DNA of 64,000 bases from Nemertoderma westbladi (taxonomy: Eukaryota; Xenacoelomorpha; Nemertodermatida; Nemertodermatidae): assembly GCA_032718475.1 (NCBI GenBank), contig JAUCBJ010004156.1, positions 48,539 to 112,538 of the forward strand, in the 5' to 3' direction. Shown here one piece after another: positions 34,601 through 47,600 of the stretch. Position numbers and translations under genes: made by a program. The stretch's first letter is position 1; every line of letters begins with the position of its first letter. Under the pieces are notes generated by a model. That model was not told where the DNA came from, did no database searches, and saw only the letters and a program-made list of their open reading frames with translations.

Positions 34601-34833
34601 ATACTCTGTGGTGCTTTGTTACACGGCTGTTACACGCTAATTGCGCCACCACAACTCCCTATCACCCATGACATTTGCTAGATCATCCGCATCTTCAAGG
34701 CCAGTGTCCTTTAAGATGCGTCTCAAGAAAGTCATGGTCTGTCCACCATGCTTATTCACTCCATGAGGCTGCCAAAGTACAAGATTATGCACTGGCTGGT
34801 CCTCACGGCGAAAGCAATGTCCTGCAAAGCGGA
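34601..34833 (-). mobile_element. 5'-truncated copy of the same LINE, with intact 3' end
   Basis: Positions 34749-34833 match LINE positions 29119-29203 with one mismatch. The copy then continues through MTFLRRILKDTGLEDADD, ELWWRN and a stop codon into a short 3' tail with a doubled GTGTAACA. It is flanked by a 9-bp duplication, TAATTACAT, at 34592-34600 and 34834-34842. This is an ordinary 5'-truncated insertion and supplies the family's true 3' end. Confidence 0.9.
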
Positions 34834-34842
34834 TAATTACAT

Positions 34843-35428
34843 TAGTCTTAGTCTATTCTATGGTGGCCCTAAGCGGCCAGTTTTGTAATCTTTTTTTTTA
34901 TCCCCCCCACTTTTGCAAACTTGTTCGAACGGCTTTACAAAACTCGGAAAACATAAATCTAATTCGGTGGAGTGGTTTCTATACCAACAAACATCCAATC
35001 AAGTTTGTTTCACCTACTTTTGCAAACTCATTCGAACGACTTTACAAAACTCAGGAAAACAAAAGTTTGTTTTTTGTAATCTTTTTTTTGTTCCCCCAAC
35101 TTTTGCAAACTCGTTCGAACGACTTTACGAAACTTGGGGAAACCAATATATTTGGCGACGACTGGCTGGCAGGGATAGTATGATCTACGATCACCTAAAC
35201 TGCTTAACCCTTATATAGCCACGCGCATTAAAACCAGAACGGATTTTAGTCGTTGAGCAGCGTGTCGTGAAGCACATACATAGCACAGTATGGAATTAGT
35301 ATATAATTTATTTATATAAATTCATTCATTTTTTATTTCCATAAATCAAACAAAATATTTAATCATATTATACCGACGATCCCCGTACCAACAGTCTGTA
35401 ACTGATTGTCTGTTTATTTTGGTATAAT
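34843..35428. other. intergenic sequence with three imperfect repeats
   Basis: Three related segments begin near 34910, 35017 and 35100, each with CTTTTGCAAACT, TTCGAACG and CTTTAC.AAACT. The open frames across them reflect the repeat. The rest is unassigned. Confidence 0.6.
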
Positions 35429-35433
35429 ATGTA
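35429..35433. repeat. BEL/Pao target-site duplication, left (ATGTA)
   Basis: ATGTA directly left of the LTR, with the same pentamer at 51161-51165. The bases before it (TTTATTTTGGTATAAT) resemble the 70-bp minisatellite that resumes on the other side. Confidence 0.8.
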
Positions 35434-36661
35434 TTCGCGCTTTCAGACCTTTAGCAGTTTAACCTGCCAAATTTGGATGTCTTCTAGATAATAAATCGAC
35501 TTTAGCCTATGACGAGTATTTGATACACTACATTAGCCGAAGCCAGTCTATGCGCGACCATTCACCCGCTGGATATACCCGGGAGACTGGATTCGGAAGC
35601 CTAACCTTATTGCGGTGTAGGCCTACTGTATTATTCGACTGATCGTAATATATAATCTCTGACAAATATTATTCACTTTCGGGAAATATTAACAGTTCCT
35701 TTAGGACGTGGCGCTCTAAATATGTAAACAGAGTTATGACTTAAACTAGACACAACGGGATGGCTATGGATTCACGTATATAGCGCATTCTTTAGGAGAT
35801 GCTTTGTTATCAGTCACAATCATACACACTACTGCACAATACTGCACACCGATCTGCCGACCTTCACTAATTTTAGTCACATATAAAGAGAACAACAACC
35901 GACTCATGTAGTGCCTATGAAATAGCATTAGATTCACTCCAAAACCACTTTAATGTAAGTCGCAATTGTTATATGTAACCGGTCTCTCTTACCTTCAGTA
36001 TATCAAGAAGATTGAGGGTTTTATAATTATTTATCGATATTCCAAATATAATAATATTCCATCAACTGATATAATGAATAACCGACAGTAAATAGCAGTA
36101 AAAATGCGGTGTTTGTAGTTGACAATATGATTAGGTGAGTGAGATAACAGATATACGTTTCTATGATTAAGCCTACTAATGTTGGGCTAAAGCCTGAAAA
36201 ACACAGAGATTCCAAAGCCGGTCTTCTAGGCTCGGAAAAAACAACACAACTGATCCCTCTGGGCTGTTGTAGGTATCTTTCAACACAAAGAGAAACAGCT
36301 CTCATTGGCCGAGTTCCAGATTCTGTAGGTTCCACGAATGTCTAAATGCCGAACTATTCGGTTTTTTGCAGCCCATATTCAACACAAGGCGAAATCGCTC
36401 TGATTGGTGGATCATTGTTCTGATTGGTTGATCGAACAGAACAAAGAGACTATAGGCGTACAGCAAATCGGTTGGTAGATTGCGTCATTTGAGTTAGGTA
36501 GTTTAGAGTATTTGAGCGCATTGTGGGAAAACTGGCTTTTTATGTCCGCTAAAGCACACATGCAGACACAGCGGATAAATCGCTAGTTATGTCCTCTAAA
36601 AACACCTTACACAGTACATTGCGGAGAAAAGGGCCAGTTATATCCCGCAAAAGCTTTTATA
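35434..36661 (-). repeat. BEL/Pao 3' LTR
   Basis: Matches 49932-51160 almost base for base. Differences noted: ACCTTC/ACCATC near 36000, one C deleted near 36241, GTTTTTT/GGTTTTT near 36360, AGACTA/AGCCTA near 36450, and the terminal TG read as TA on the element strand. A purine-rich GGGAGCGG precedes it and may be the polypurine tract. Confidence 0.95.
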
Positions 36662-36739
36662 CCGCTCCCAGAAAATGGGATTTAATTCTATAAAATATAA
36701 AAAATCACAGTTTCTAAAATATAAAAATACTCTAAACAG

Positions 36740-38099
36740 CTAGTCTTTCTTGTGCGGACGGCGTTTACGCAGTTTTTTGAGGCTAGCAAGAGTCCTTTTC
36801 TCTTTGGGGCGAGCCACTTTACTAGGAGGGCTGTAACTCCTGGGTGAAGGGTGCAATACAATTGCATCAGAAGGTTTAGGGTTACGGTCGATGTCTCGTC
36901 CATTTCGATATGCTTCTCCTCGAGCTGATTTTCCTCCGCTTATCGTTGGATGCGTTCGTCCAAAACTCTTGCAGAGAATAGGGTCGTCCAAGTTCGATAT
37001 CTTCTTAGAGATTCTGAATTTCCTGATCGAACTGAGATAAAATTAATTCGTTTACCGCTTGGACTTGCTGCTGCAATTTACGTTTCTCTAAACAATTGTA
37101 GGTTCATTTTCCGATCTTTTGACGAATAGTGTCCAACGCGTTTCGTACAACTCTTTCCTCCGCCTCGGTGACAGGTTGTATCGGGTTAAACAGGGACGAT
37201 GATACGGTTGAATGGCGATATTAGCTGTCCGCGTCCCAATCCGACTAAGTAAGATGGGTGAATATTTAGGGAGTCCACAACCGGAGTGCCACCGACTAAC
37301 TGTTCGGGTAACACTAGATCTTTGAACAGTGAGTACAGTTCGGGAGGATCCGTGATACTATTAGGATCAAGAGTCTGAGGTCTAACTAGGGAATGAGTAG
37401 GTCTGACCGAGTATTCCGGAACTCTGATCATAGGTTTATTTAAGGATCGTTTGAATCGAGCGAGCGTAGGTGATACATCGAACAAGTTTCGCTCGAAACT
37501 CCCGTAAATATAGCGAGTAAAACTGTGTTTAAAGCAACGTCTCCGCGGATGTTTATGTCTTTCCGTTTGTTGGTTGGGTCTTGGGCATTTATCGCAATAA
37601 TACCAAAGATGCACGTATTGTAGGGGAAACGCGGGTGATATTTATTCGGTGTTACAACGTTTCTCTCAAGAATTCCAAATATACGTTAGAGTTACTGCGT
37701 TTATCCGGTTCTTTAACGTCTTCTCTTTCGAGTCGATTTCGAATAGAATTTTCACATTCGATTTTCAGTTTATCGTTCCGACTCCGCTGGGTAGGATACT
37801 CAAAACAGTACCATTTCCCTTTCGGTGTCGACATCGTCCGTATCGTGTAAATCGATAGAATGACTAGTAGTTAAGAAGTCCATATACATACCATTACGAT
37901 GCGTATAGCGAGCGGTGAATTTTCTATAGTCCAATTCACGCGTAAGTTGCTCCTGGGACATTGGCGGTTCGATATAACGACCACCGTCCTCCGTAGTAGT
38001 TGGACCAGCGTCGCCGCGTATCAAGCTATCAACAAACGCTTGTAAAGGTAGAGTATATCGCTCCCTGATACCAAGATCATCTTCTATCAACTCAGTCAT
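36740..38099 (-). pseudogene. extra coding region between pol and the 3' LTR, broken, function unknown
   Basis: Four protein-like pieces lie in successive frames: 38099-37800 (starts MTELIEDDLGIRERYTLPLQ), 37834-37652, 37614-37186 and 36991-36740 (very basic end, KKLRKRRPHKKD). Short helical stretches in other frames near 37180-37020 (EAEERVVRNALDTIRQKI, QQQVQAVNELIL) suggest the original ran through. The third piece has a possible metal-binding pattern (CDKC then HKH then CFKH). No signal peptide or membrane segment is seen, so it does not look like an envelope. I do not recognise a family. It could be an accessory ORF of the element or captured sequence. Confidence 0.5.
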
Positions 38100-39540
38100 A
38101 TCTGCTATATGAGTTTATCAATATTATAATGAGTTTATATTTAGGCTAGCGGGCGTCGCTGCCTACCCCTCTCGGCCCCCGGACAGCACAAGATCCTCAG
38201 CGCTGGTGTACTTTCGCCGATGTGCCTATCGCCAACGTCGTAGCTGCACAACGACCACAACAACCAGCGCGAGTCACTCCACCGTCCATCCCAAAGGCTT
38301 AGATTTACTTCAGGTTCTTACTGGAGAGTTAGGGCTACTTTTACAATTGCGACTCGCTACTGTAAACACACTTTAGTAGTAACATTCACCTATAAACGCA
38401 CAAATTCCACGCAACTGTCACAAATTGTACACATTCGGGCCATTTGTACGTTAGTCAGTGCCTTCCAGAATGCCACGTTATTATTGGGTATCCTGGGATA
38501 CTAGCAGTGTGCTATTTATTCCTTATGCTATTCAATGGGCAAGCTTTAGTGTTCTTTTAACTCACTTCTAATTCTAGCGTGGTTGTTGCCATGGTGACAT
38601 TATGGAAAGCTAGCGGTAGAATTAGGGTAATTCTCATGCATACAGATCTGGGATGCTATTTAATAGTAATTCTTTAATTGTCAATATTTCTCTTTATACA
38701 TGATTTTATGAATTTTATCGGTTATTGACTATATATTGGAGATTCTCGCACACTAATACACTTAATAGAGTGAATTTATATTATATGATATATATTATAT
38801 ATATTAATTATGAATATTTAATATTAAATAGACACAATTTTATTCCAGAACATGTCTGGGGACTAGGATCCTTGATTCTAGGAAATTGGACTTTTTAAGA
38901 ATATCGGTAAGTGCTACGATATCTTAATAGACTAGAATTTTAAAGGATCTAAAATTTGACAGATTTTGTAAATATTAATAATTAATATTTAGGATGGGCA
39001 CCAGTTTATTCCAGAACTTGTCTGGGGACGTTGACCACTGATTCTAGAATTTTGTCTTTCAAGTATATCGGTGGGTGCCGCGATATCTTAATCGACTAGA
39101 ATTGCAGATGGTCAAAGGGTTTAACAGATTTATTTGCGTTGTACGCTACTGTTAAAGGGACATCACGCTACTATATGTATTATTTAATATACGGTATGAG
39201 AGCAATATCGCACGAAGCAATGTCAGTGAGAAGAGGCAAGTCGTTTCCAAGGTCTACCCAGAGCTTGGTTTAGCCGAGACACGAGGATCGGAACTTTGCA
39301 TTCCTAATACTCTACTTACCAATAATACTTGAATATAGTAGGAGCTTTATTGTACTTTAATAAGTACGGACATTTCATCTTACTGTAGTCACGTATTTAT
39401 AATGTAATACGGACAGTAAGGAAAGAGAAAAAGAATTATTTCTCGCCGTCGCTCTAAATATATAATATATAAGTAATTAAGTAATAAACACTAATATATA
39501 TTGCACTAATCTACTAAATAATCGCTAAAATAACATTCTA
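38100..39540. repeat. BEL/Pao non-coding 3' region with a 170-bp tandem pair
   Basis: Two diverged direct copies, near 38832-38960 and 38998-39130, share TTATTCCAGAAC.TGTCTGGGGAC, GATTCTAG, ATATCGGT..GTGC and CGATATCTTAAT.GACTAGAAT. A GC-rich patch lies at 38140-38290. No ORF of note is seen. Confidence 0.75.
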
Positions 39541-39978
39541 CTAAATAAAATTAAAGAAAACGATTATAATAAAATTACATAATAATACATACATAGATAT
39601 AAAAGAATAAAAACAAATACAAATATAGTCACACACCCACTCCAGCCGTTGTGAAGTTGGGGAGTCCCTAGATGTTTGTTGGATTAGGGAGGTGGTCGTG
39701 GGAAGAGTATCTTGCCTTCCATAGTTTCCTGAGAGTTCTCTGTCTCTTTCCAGTAAACATAAACGACCAACTGGGCGATTGAGCTGCTGTGTCTCGAAGA
39801 CAATTCCCGGTTTCTTGAAGTTACGTCGCATGACGACGAGTTCTACCGATCGCACCAAACCGTCATCCGAGATGTGAGTCTCGATGATACGACCTGTCTG
39901 CCACCGCTTAAGTGGAAGATCTGAATCCACAATAAGGACCATGTCTCCAGCGCTGACGTTTTTTGCTGTGCAAACCAC
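39541..39978 (-). pseudogene. BEL/Pao pol, C-terminal DUF5641 piece (frameshifted)
   Basis: Encodes NVSAGDMVLIVDSDLPLKRW then TGRI and a beta-rich stretch ending near QLNRPVGRLCLLE, the usual tail of BEL/Pao integrases. It is one frame away from the preceding pol segment; the shift lies in an A run near 39960-39965. The sequence after about residue 105 looks like untranslated DNA. Confidence 0.88.
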
Positions 39979-42761
39979 TTCGTTCGAAGTTGTAGCGTGG
40001 GCAGATAATGTTTTTCGAAATGGTCAGCGAAACAACGGGATAACAACTGCATGAGTTGCCAAGTTTGCCGGCAGTATTCGTCTCCGTCTGTGATTTCCGA
40101 TTGTGGGAGCATGGCTACAGGTTTCTTCAGTAGGAAGTGCGCGGGTGTTAGCGCTTCCAGGGAATCGGGACTCGATGAGACTGGCATAAGCGGTCTCTCG
40201 TTGAGATAGGCGGCGATTTCCTCCATTAACGTCCGCAAAAGTTCGTCGGTGAGATACGCGCGGCACGGCACTATAAAGTGAAATGCGGTCTTCACACTTC
40301 TAATTAATCTCTCCCAACTTCCTCCCCACCAAGGGGCATCGGCGGCGTTGAAGGTCCAGCTAGACGCTGTTACTCTTAGCTGATCGTCCACCTGTCTTTG
40401 ATTCCAATCTTTGACGTAAGCTTTGATTTCATTGTTGGCACCAATGAAGTTTGTTCCCTTATCAGATCTCATCGTGTTACTAGTTCCAAAGTGAGCGATC
40501 TGTCGTCGTAAGCTTAATAGGAAGCTGTTGGTAGATAAATCGTTCACCATATCGAGATGGATAGCTCTACAAGTCATACAAACAAAGATGACACACCATC
40601 TCTTGACTATAGTCCTAGCACGATATACTTCAATAGGGCCAAATAAATCTACACCGGTATTAGTAAAGGGTGGTTCATAGAAGCTTACTCGTTCCCTAGG
40701 TAATTCTGCCTCTCGCTGTGTTAAGGGCCTACTGAATGCTTTCCTACAGGGTATGCAGTTCCTAAGAACTTGGTTCAGAGCTCTACGGGGTTTATAAAAA
40801 TAATAGCGAGTTCGAATTTCGCTAAGAATTCGTTCTCTACCAGCATGATAAAGTTTGCTGTGAACATCTACAATCATCTTGACTTGTATCTCAAGATTTT
40901 TAATGAGTATGGGAAACTTAGTGTCAAAGGATAATGGAGCATTCGTTAATCTTCCTCCAACACATATCAACCCATCTATCATTGTGCTAGAGAAACGATC
41001 CCTTAAGCGCATCTGTGGATTTCTCAACAACAGGAAATACTTATCGGAATCATCATAGCATTGCAGGAGTCTCAGCATCTGCTTGTTGGTTTCTTCATGC
41101 TCCTGATAACTGATCTTCTCCTTCAGAAACCTGTCGGATATCTTATATTTGGGAAGATCTTTAACAACATGGACCTGCACCGATGTCAGTGGAGCGGTAT
41201 CACTATTGGTCTTCGTCCCGGAGTAGTGATGATGAAAACATCGTTTTAAATATGTAACGGCCTTACAGAGCCGATTCCAGGAACTATAGTGATGTATCGC
41301 TCTCTGCAGGAGATGTGAGAGTCCTTGCGAGACGTCTGGTATTCCAGATTTCCAATACTTCTCACGGATTTCCACTACAGACTTATTTGTGGCTGTGGGT
41401 TTCTGATCCAAAGCGTCGTCTCCGGAAGAATGTAGTACAGACAGATCTACCATAGGTTTAAATAACTTCGATTTACTCGCCCGAGTTTTAGGTTTGACTT
41501 TCTCCGCTCCCTTGGCCTGTCTAATCTCTGCTGTAGTAAGATGAGGAGGCCATTCTCCTTCTTCTTTGTAGAGGAAGTCGGGTCCACCTAACCAGTCTGG
41601 AGTATCTACCAGTTCTTGTGGAGTTGCTCCCCTGGAGGCGATGTCTGCTGGATTAATCGTTCCGGGGCAATGTCTCCATTGATCCATCGTCGTGCGACTA
41701 AGTATAATGGCTACTCTGTTGGTAACGAAGACGCTGAACTGACAGACTTCATTGGTTATATACTCCAACACGAGTAAAGCGTCGGTCCAATAGACAGTTT
41801 TCTCCAACGGATAATCGATCTGTTCCGTTACATTCCGGCCGATGGCTGTAGCGTATAGCGCCGCTTTTAACTCCGCTCGAGGAACTTTCAACTTGTTGTT
41901 TATCAATGCCTTAGAGGTAACCAAGGCGACTTTGATTCCATCCGGAGTTTCCACTCTTAGGTAGGCTACTATACCTATTCCCATATCGCTGGCGTCGCCA
42001 AACACATGGAGTTGATAGGAATACGTAGGGAGAACATGACCAAAATATGAACGGGAAATTATAAAGTTCTCGATGGCTGGTAGAGAATCTTCCCATTTCA
42101 TCCACTTCTTTAATAATTCTCCCTTAAGTGGATCGTCCCATGAGTGGTTTTCAAGCCACATTTGTTGTACTAAACTCCGAGCAATCAATATAACTGGGCT
42201 AATAAATCCCAATGGATCGAAATAAGTGCTCAGGATACTTAAACAAATCCGTTTTGTCCGAACTGGATTATCTCGCTGTTTTAGCTGGAAAAACAGGATA
42301 TCTCTCTCTGTATCCCATTTCAAACCAAGTGTCTTGGTTTCTGGAAGATCATCTTTGATTAAATCTAGGTCTTTCGCTCCTCGATCTTCTACCGGGATCG
42401 ACTCCAGAAACTCACGGGAGTTGCTGGTGAATTTAGTTGATCGAAATCCACCTCTTTTTAAGCACTCTACCGTTCCTTTAGCGACATCAATGGCTTCTTC
42501 GACTGATGGAAGGGACTTTAGATTGTCGTCCATGTAAATATCCCGTTTGATGTTGTCGATCACCTCTTTAGAGAAGGCTTCCCGGTTGTCATCCGCAGTG
42601 GTGCGCACCACTGAACAGGCGTTTGAAGGGCTTGAGATTATCCCAAAAGCCTGGATGGTCATCCAGTACTCCACCGGTTTCTGGTTGAGGTCTCCTTCAG
42701 GCCACCACAGAAATCGTAGGCTATCTCGATCCCTATCCAGCGCCTTGACTTGTAAGAACAT
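39843..42761 (-). pseudogene. BEL/Pao pol: RT palm, RNase H, integrase
   Basis: 972 open codons in frame with the upstream segments. The reverse transcriptase active site is IYMDDN (residues 75-80). RNase H-like blocks include FGDASDMGIGIVAY and KVPRAELKAALYA. An integrase zinc-binding region (YHAGRERILSEIRTRYY, then CIPCRKAF) is followed by the integrase core: TGVDLFGPIEV, RSDKGTNFIGA and WWGGSWERLIRS supply the D, D and E positions. The catalytic residues seen are intact. The last part is out of frame after about 39965. Confidence 0.93.
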
Positions 42762-42797
42762 GCCTTCTATATCTGAGGCGAAAGCGGTTGAATATTG

Positions 42798-43280
42798 TCA
42801 TAATCTTAAGAGTATTCCCAACAAGGATTGGAGTAAGTTGGGTCCTGGTAACAATTCGGAATTAAGGGATTGGCCCATATAGAGGGCGGAGCCGTCAAAC
42901 ACTACTCGTACCTCATGGGGTTTACCGGGTTTGGGAACGTAATGGTGAGTTAAATAATACATTCTCTCAGTTATAGGTGTTTCTTCCGGTACTCGCTCCG
43001 CATATCCCTTGCTAATAAATTTCTTCAACTGCATTTGATACATTTCTTTAGCTGAAGAATTTGCCGTAAGGCGTCGATGTAGTTGAGCAATTCTTTTCTC
43101 CGCCAAGGGTCTGTTGTTTATGAACTTTGGTTCTCGCTTTCGGAAAGGTAGACCGATTTCATATCTACCTTGATCTTTAAGAAAACGTGTAGTTGTCTCT
43201 TGGATCTGCTTGGCTCTTTCTTCTTCTACCGATAGGGCCTTATCGTAGGAATTGGGCTCTACAGCCTCTTGAGTAAAGAA
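42798..43280 (-). pseudogene. BEL/Pao pol: N-terminal RT segment between two TGA codons
   Basis: Opens directly after the TGA at 43283-43281, in the same frame as the upstream ORF, and ends at the TGA at 42800-42798; frame is kept on both sides. It encodes FLKDQGRYEIGLPFRKRE, YYLTHHYVPKPGKPHEVRVV and the FDGSA block of BEL/Pao reverse transcriptases. Twelve codons separate the second TGA from the next in-frame Met. Confidence 0.9.
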
Positions 43281-44594
43281 TCATACGGCGTGTTCATCCC
43301 GAGTTTTGGCATTATAACGTTCAATGACATCATTCAGTTCGTCGTTATAGTCGTCTCGTTCTGATGGACGAAGGAGCTGACATAAGTTCACTTGGTTTTG
43401 CCAAGTCTCGTTTTCCTTAAGGAGATCAATGGTATTCTCCTCGTCGAAGAGTTGGTGGACATAGTCATTATATGAGGAGTATGGCGTTCCCTCAGTTAGA
43501 TCGTCTAACTCACTGCTCTCAACTTCCCATTCTCTTACTTGATATACCTGATCTTTCGGTAATCTTTCCATGAGAGTTCTACGGGAAGGGCCAGTAAAGT
43601 ACCAACCCACTCTAGTTCTTCCCGCATAAGCTTGTAGTGGTTGCGGTTGAGCAGGCCGTTTCTCCAATGTCTCGAGCGCTTCATGCGCGTTTTGACCGAT
43701 GAGTATTTGCACTCCAGGGTATTCGGTGTTGAATCTAGGTATTTCAAGCTGCTGGGTGAAATCGTCCTCATCCCAGTTATAAGGTTCCACTTGACTGGTA
43801 GCGAAGTTCTTTATCGCTACCATTTTTACTGACCTTATGCTGTGTTCTCCTAGTTCATCCTGGGGGGTGGACAACGCACCTACATAATAATCCGCTATTA
43901 CGGTAGATTTCCAAACCTGCATAATTCCTGACATGTTTAGCTTAGTTCGGAACTTGGGTTGTCCAGCAAAGATGTCTTCGGCTAGTTCTTTGTCGATGAA
44001 TGTTCCTGTGCTACCGGAGTCAAGGAGGGCGTCCACTATATAACTCCTTTTAGGTCCGTGGACCCTTAACTGTACTACAGGAAATTCTCGGATTCCTACA
44101 TTGGAAGTTGGTGCTTTCCAAGATGGTTGTCGGTCAGAAGTAGTTAGGGGGATCTCGCTGTCGGTGTCCTTTTCATACGTAAGTGCTCGATACACTGCGG
44201 TATTTATCATGTAACAGGATTCGTTTTCGTCGGAGAATTCGTCCGTATAGAATCCTTCCATCTCAGAACTTTGGTCAGTGTCGTTCACATCACTGAATTG
44301 GACATGTAATTCGGAATCACTTACCTGACTCTGGCTGTTTCGCTCGAATTCAGTGTACAACAAGATATGATGTTTCGCACCGCACTTTGCACACCTTGTG
44401 TCGGAGTAACAGGTTCGCCGTTGGTGTCCTTGTCTGAGGCAATTATAACACAACCGCTTATCCCACATGACTTCCCGTCTCTCCGTTAATGATTTCTTTA
44501 GGAATTCATCACACATATTCAAACGGTGGGTCCCGTCACATAGCACACATTTCGGTTTGATGTTACTTACCTTATTTTGAATAACATTGTGCAC
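43281..44594 (-). pseudogene. BEL/Pao gag-pol: zinc knuckles and aspartic protease
   Basis: In the same frame as gag, reached across the TAA at 44666-44664, with 23 codons between that TAA and this segment. It begins with cysteine motifs (CVLCDGTHRLNMC, the CCHC knuckle CYNCLRQGHQRRTC, and CAKCGAKHH), then an acidic linker. A retropepsin-like protease (DUF1758) follows, with active site ALLDSGSTGTFID near residue 190. It ends at an in-frame TGA. Confidence 0.92.
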
Positions 44595-44663
44595 ACTCGT
44601 TCTTTCTTCGGGCTTTCTTACCTGAATTCTCTTAGGAGGCGTAGGAGGAGTTTTTCTTACCTG

Positions 44664-47600
44664 TTATCTCCTGTCATTGGTTCGAGACTTGAATTTACTT
44701 ACCTGTTCTTTAGGCGTTTTATTGACATAATAAGATCTTTCAGTGTCTTTCCCGCTATCCTCTCCTTGAGAAGTCTGGCTTTCGCCGTCGTCGGTATAAC
44801 ACACTGGTGTTACTTTTCTCCTAGAAACGGGTTTCTCACTTACCTTGTTTTCCGGTGTCTTCTCTCTGGACTGCCTTAGGAGCTGTAATTTCACTTCTCC
44901 ATCTAAGAATGACATGAGATCAGCCATGGTAGGGTCTCGTCGTTGTTGTTCCATCATATATAACACTTTCTTATCCCAGCGTGTACCTACTCCACCCTTC
45001 GGTAAAGTAGAAGCCACGGCTCCAATAACCATAGAACTCTGATATTCATGAGACTTACCTAGCCAATCTAATTGTCTACAGATCTCTTGAATCTCATCGG
45101 AAAACTCTATTATCCCGCTGCTAATGAACTTTCGGGGCGCTACTAATTTTGCATACAAATATTTAGCTATGTTATTCCTATTACCATACCTGATGTTTAG
45201 TGTATCCCAAACTTGTCTTAATCCATCTGGATGTCCAATAAACTTTAACGCCATTAACTTGGGAGATCCTTCCAAGCACTCGATGAGGAATCTAAGTTTC
45301 TCTCCGTTAGATAGCACAGAGTTCTGTATGTTATCTTTATAATATTCATTAAAAGGTAACCATTTCATCTCATCTCCATTGAACTTGACTATCTCTCCCA
45401 CCTTTACCGCTTGACGGGCTTCGGTTCTAGCCATTTGACGCGTAAAACTTTCTTGGGCCATCGTGTTATTTAATATCGAGTTATCGGTATATAAATTTCT
45501 CGGATTATGATCAGGTCTATAGGGAATATCATTGTCAACAGGTTTATAATTACCCTTAATAGGGTTCACTATAGGAGTTTCTACTTCACTAGCAGTATAG
45601 ATGCGTGTAGGCTCCACACCTTGCTCATGAGATACTTCAGACCTAACAGGTTGACACATTGTTACCGGGGGTGGTGGTATACCCCTTTGTGTATTTACTA
45701 ATTTATCGCGTTCTAACGCGATACTTTGCTGCACTTCTTGCAACTCTAACCTACTTTCCTTTACTGTGCCCTTGAACTGCTTAACAGTCTCCTGCATCTG
45801 CCCGAGCAGGAGATCCATCCCCCGCCGTCTCTCATCCACCCACTCGACCGCCGAAGCGGGAGCCGCCAACGTTGTAGCGGGCGGACGAGGGACAACGGGC
45901 GACAAATCATTAATATTTCGCTCGGAGTCCAGGACATGAACTGTCTCATGGGCTGTTCTGCTGGGCACAGGTAGCTTAGTGCTGTGCAGAGGGAATTTAG
46001 AGATAGGTTCAGGGAGTACAGGTGTCTCTATCACCGAAGGGGTGGCTTCGAGAACAGGCCTAATTATTTCAGGCTCATCTACTATAGTAGGGAGTCTTTC
46101 TATGTTAATTATTTGGTCTGTGGGTTCTGTACTACCTAAGTTTGTGTTAGTTAGTTGCCTTCTAACAGCTGGGGGCAAATCAGGCAATTTCTGACGGTGG
46201 GACATTCTTCTACGTCTGCTTAGACGAGATCTATTTCCTCCGCCTTCAGGATCGGTGGTATCGCCTTCCTCAGATGATGTATATCCCTGTCTTTTGGGAG
46301 TTGATCGACCCATCATCTGCATTTGACTAGCTGTTAACTGTTTATTTATGCAGTCTTGATTCTCCTGAATGTTTTCCAATTCTAGTTGGGTGGTTTCTTC
46401 AGGCGCTCTCCATTCTGCTTCTGCCACTGCCTCTGCCGCTGCCACTGCCGCCTTTCTTTCCGCTTCGGCTGCTACCACTGCCGCCTTTCTTTCCGCTTCG
46501 GCCGCTGCCGCTTTTCTTTCCGCTTCTGCTGCTGCCGCTTTTCTTTCCGCTTCTGCCTCTGCCGCTGCCGCTGCCGCTGCCGCTTTTCTTTCCGCATCTG
46601 CCGCCGCCACTGCTGCTGCCACTGCCGCTGTCTTTCTGTCTTCTATACGTTTTTTCTTTACTTGTTCTTCTTGGACCCTAGTGATGCGGAGGCGTTCATC
46701 AAATTTAGCTTGGTTCGCAGCTCTCATATCCGCATCGATTGCGTCCAACACAAGCTTGGCTCCTTCACTATTAGGGCTAAGTCCATCCAGCCGTCTCCTC
46801 AACTCTTCGTCACCTACAAAGCGTTGATAGTCTGACAGATAGATGTCAATAGCATCCCTCTTATGCGGTTTCTCTGCTGTCGCTTCACTTTCCACTTGGG
46901 AAAAGGTAGCGTCTGTTGATTCTCCAAGGGTTGAGCGCTCATCTAACTGAGATTTCCACGGGGCAGTTCTTTGAACTTGGAGACTCACCCGCTGTAACCA
47001 AGTCTTTACGGCAACTTGCAACGACGTGTCTTGTCTTCTTTTCGAAGCCTCCTCAAAGGCCGATAGGATTAGTCTGATTCTTAGAATTCTTTCTCGAACT
47101 TGATAAAGCAGCTCTCCCTGCTCTTGAGGTCCTTGTGGTTGTCTAAACAATTGTTCCTCTAATCGCTCCATGGAGCTGAAGAATCCCTGTACGTATCCGG
47201 CTGCTGACCTCTTCCATACAGCTGGATCGCTGGTTTCCTTTGTCACTCCCATCCTGTGTATGTCTTCCCAGGTAGCTTCCGATAAGTCAAACGGGAGTCC
47301 GGGTCCGGGGAAGTTCCATTGCGACTCGACAATAGACTTCAGTTCTTCCCTTGTATATCCCGCATAACTATCCTTGGTCGATCGCTTACTTCTCGCCCAA
47401 TCAATCTGGTGTTCCTCCACCGCAATCAATACCCTAGTGAGTACGGCTGCAGGAAGGATGAGAAGGGGATCCGAATAAACCGCATCTGCCATCTTTGCTC
47501 CACACTCGGGTGTCAGCTCTACAGTATCCGCACTACTGGAGCTGTCGGGCCACTGAGAAATAAGTTCTCGGTTCGCGGATTGTTGCTGTTCCGCTGCTTC

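Noticed and set aside
36027-36335. A 102-codon membrane-like ORF in the LTR (and an 86-codon version at 50525-50785)
   Set aside because: It lies in both LTRs, overlaps regulatory sequence, and its N-terminal part is broken by a one-base difference between the LTRs; probably incidental.
46369-46835. Plus-strand Ser/Ala- and Cys/Arg-rich ORFs
   Set aside because: Shadows of the gag coding minisatellite on the other strand.
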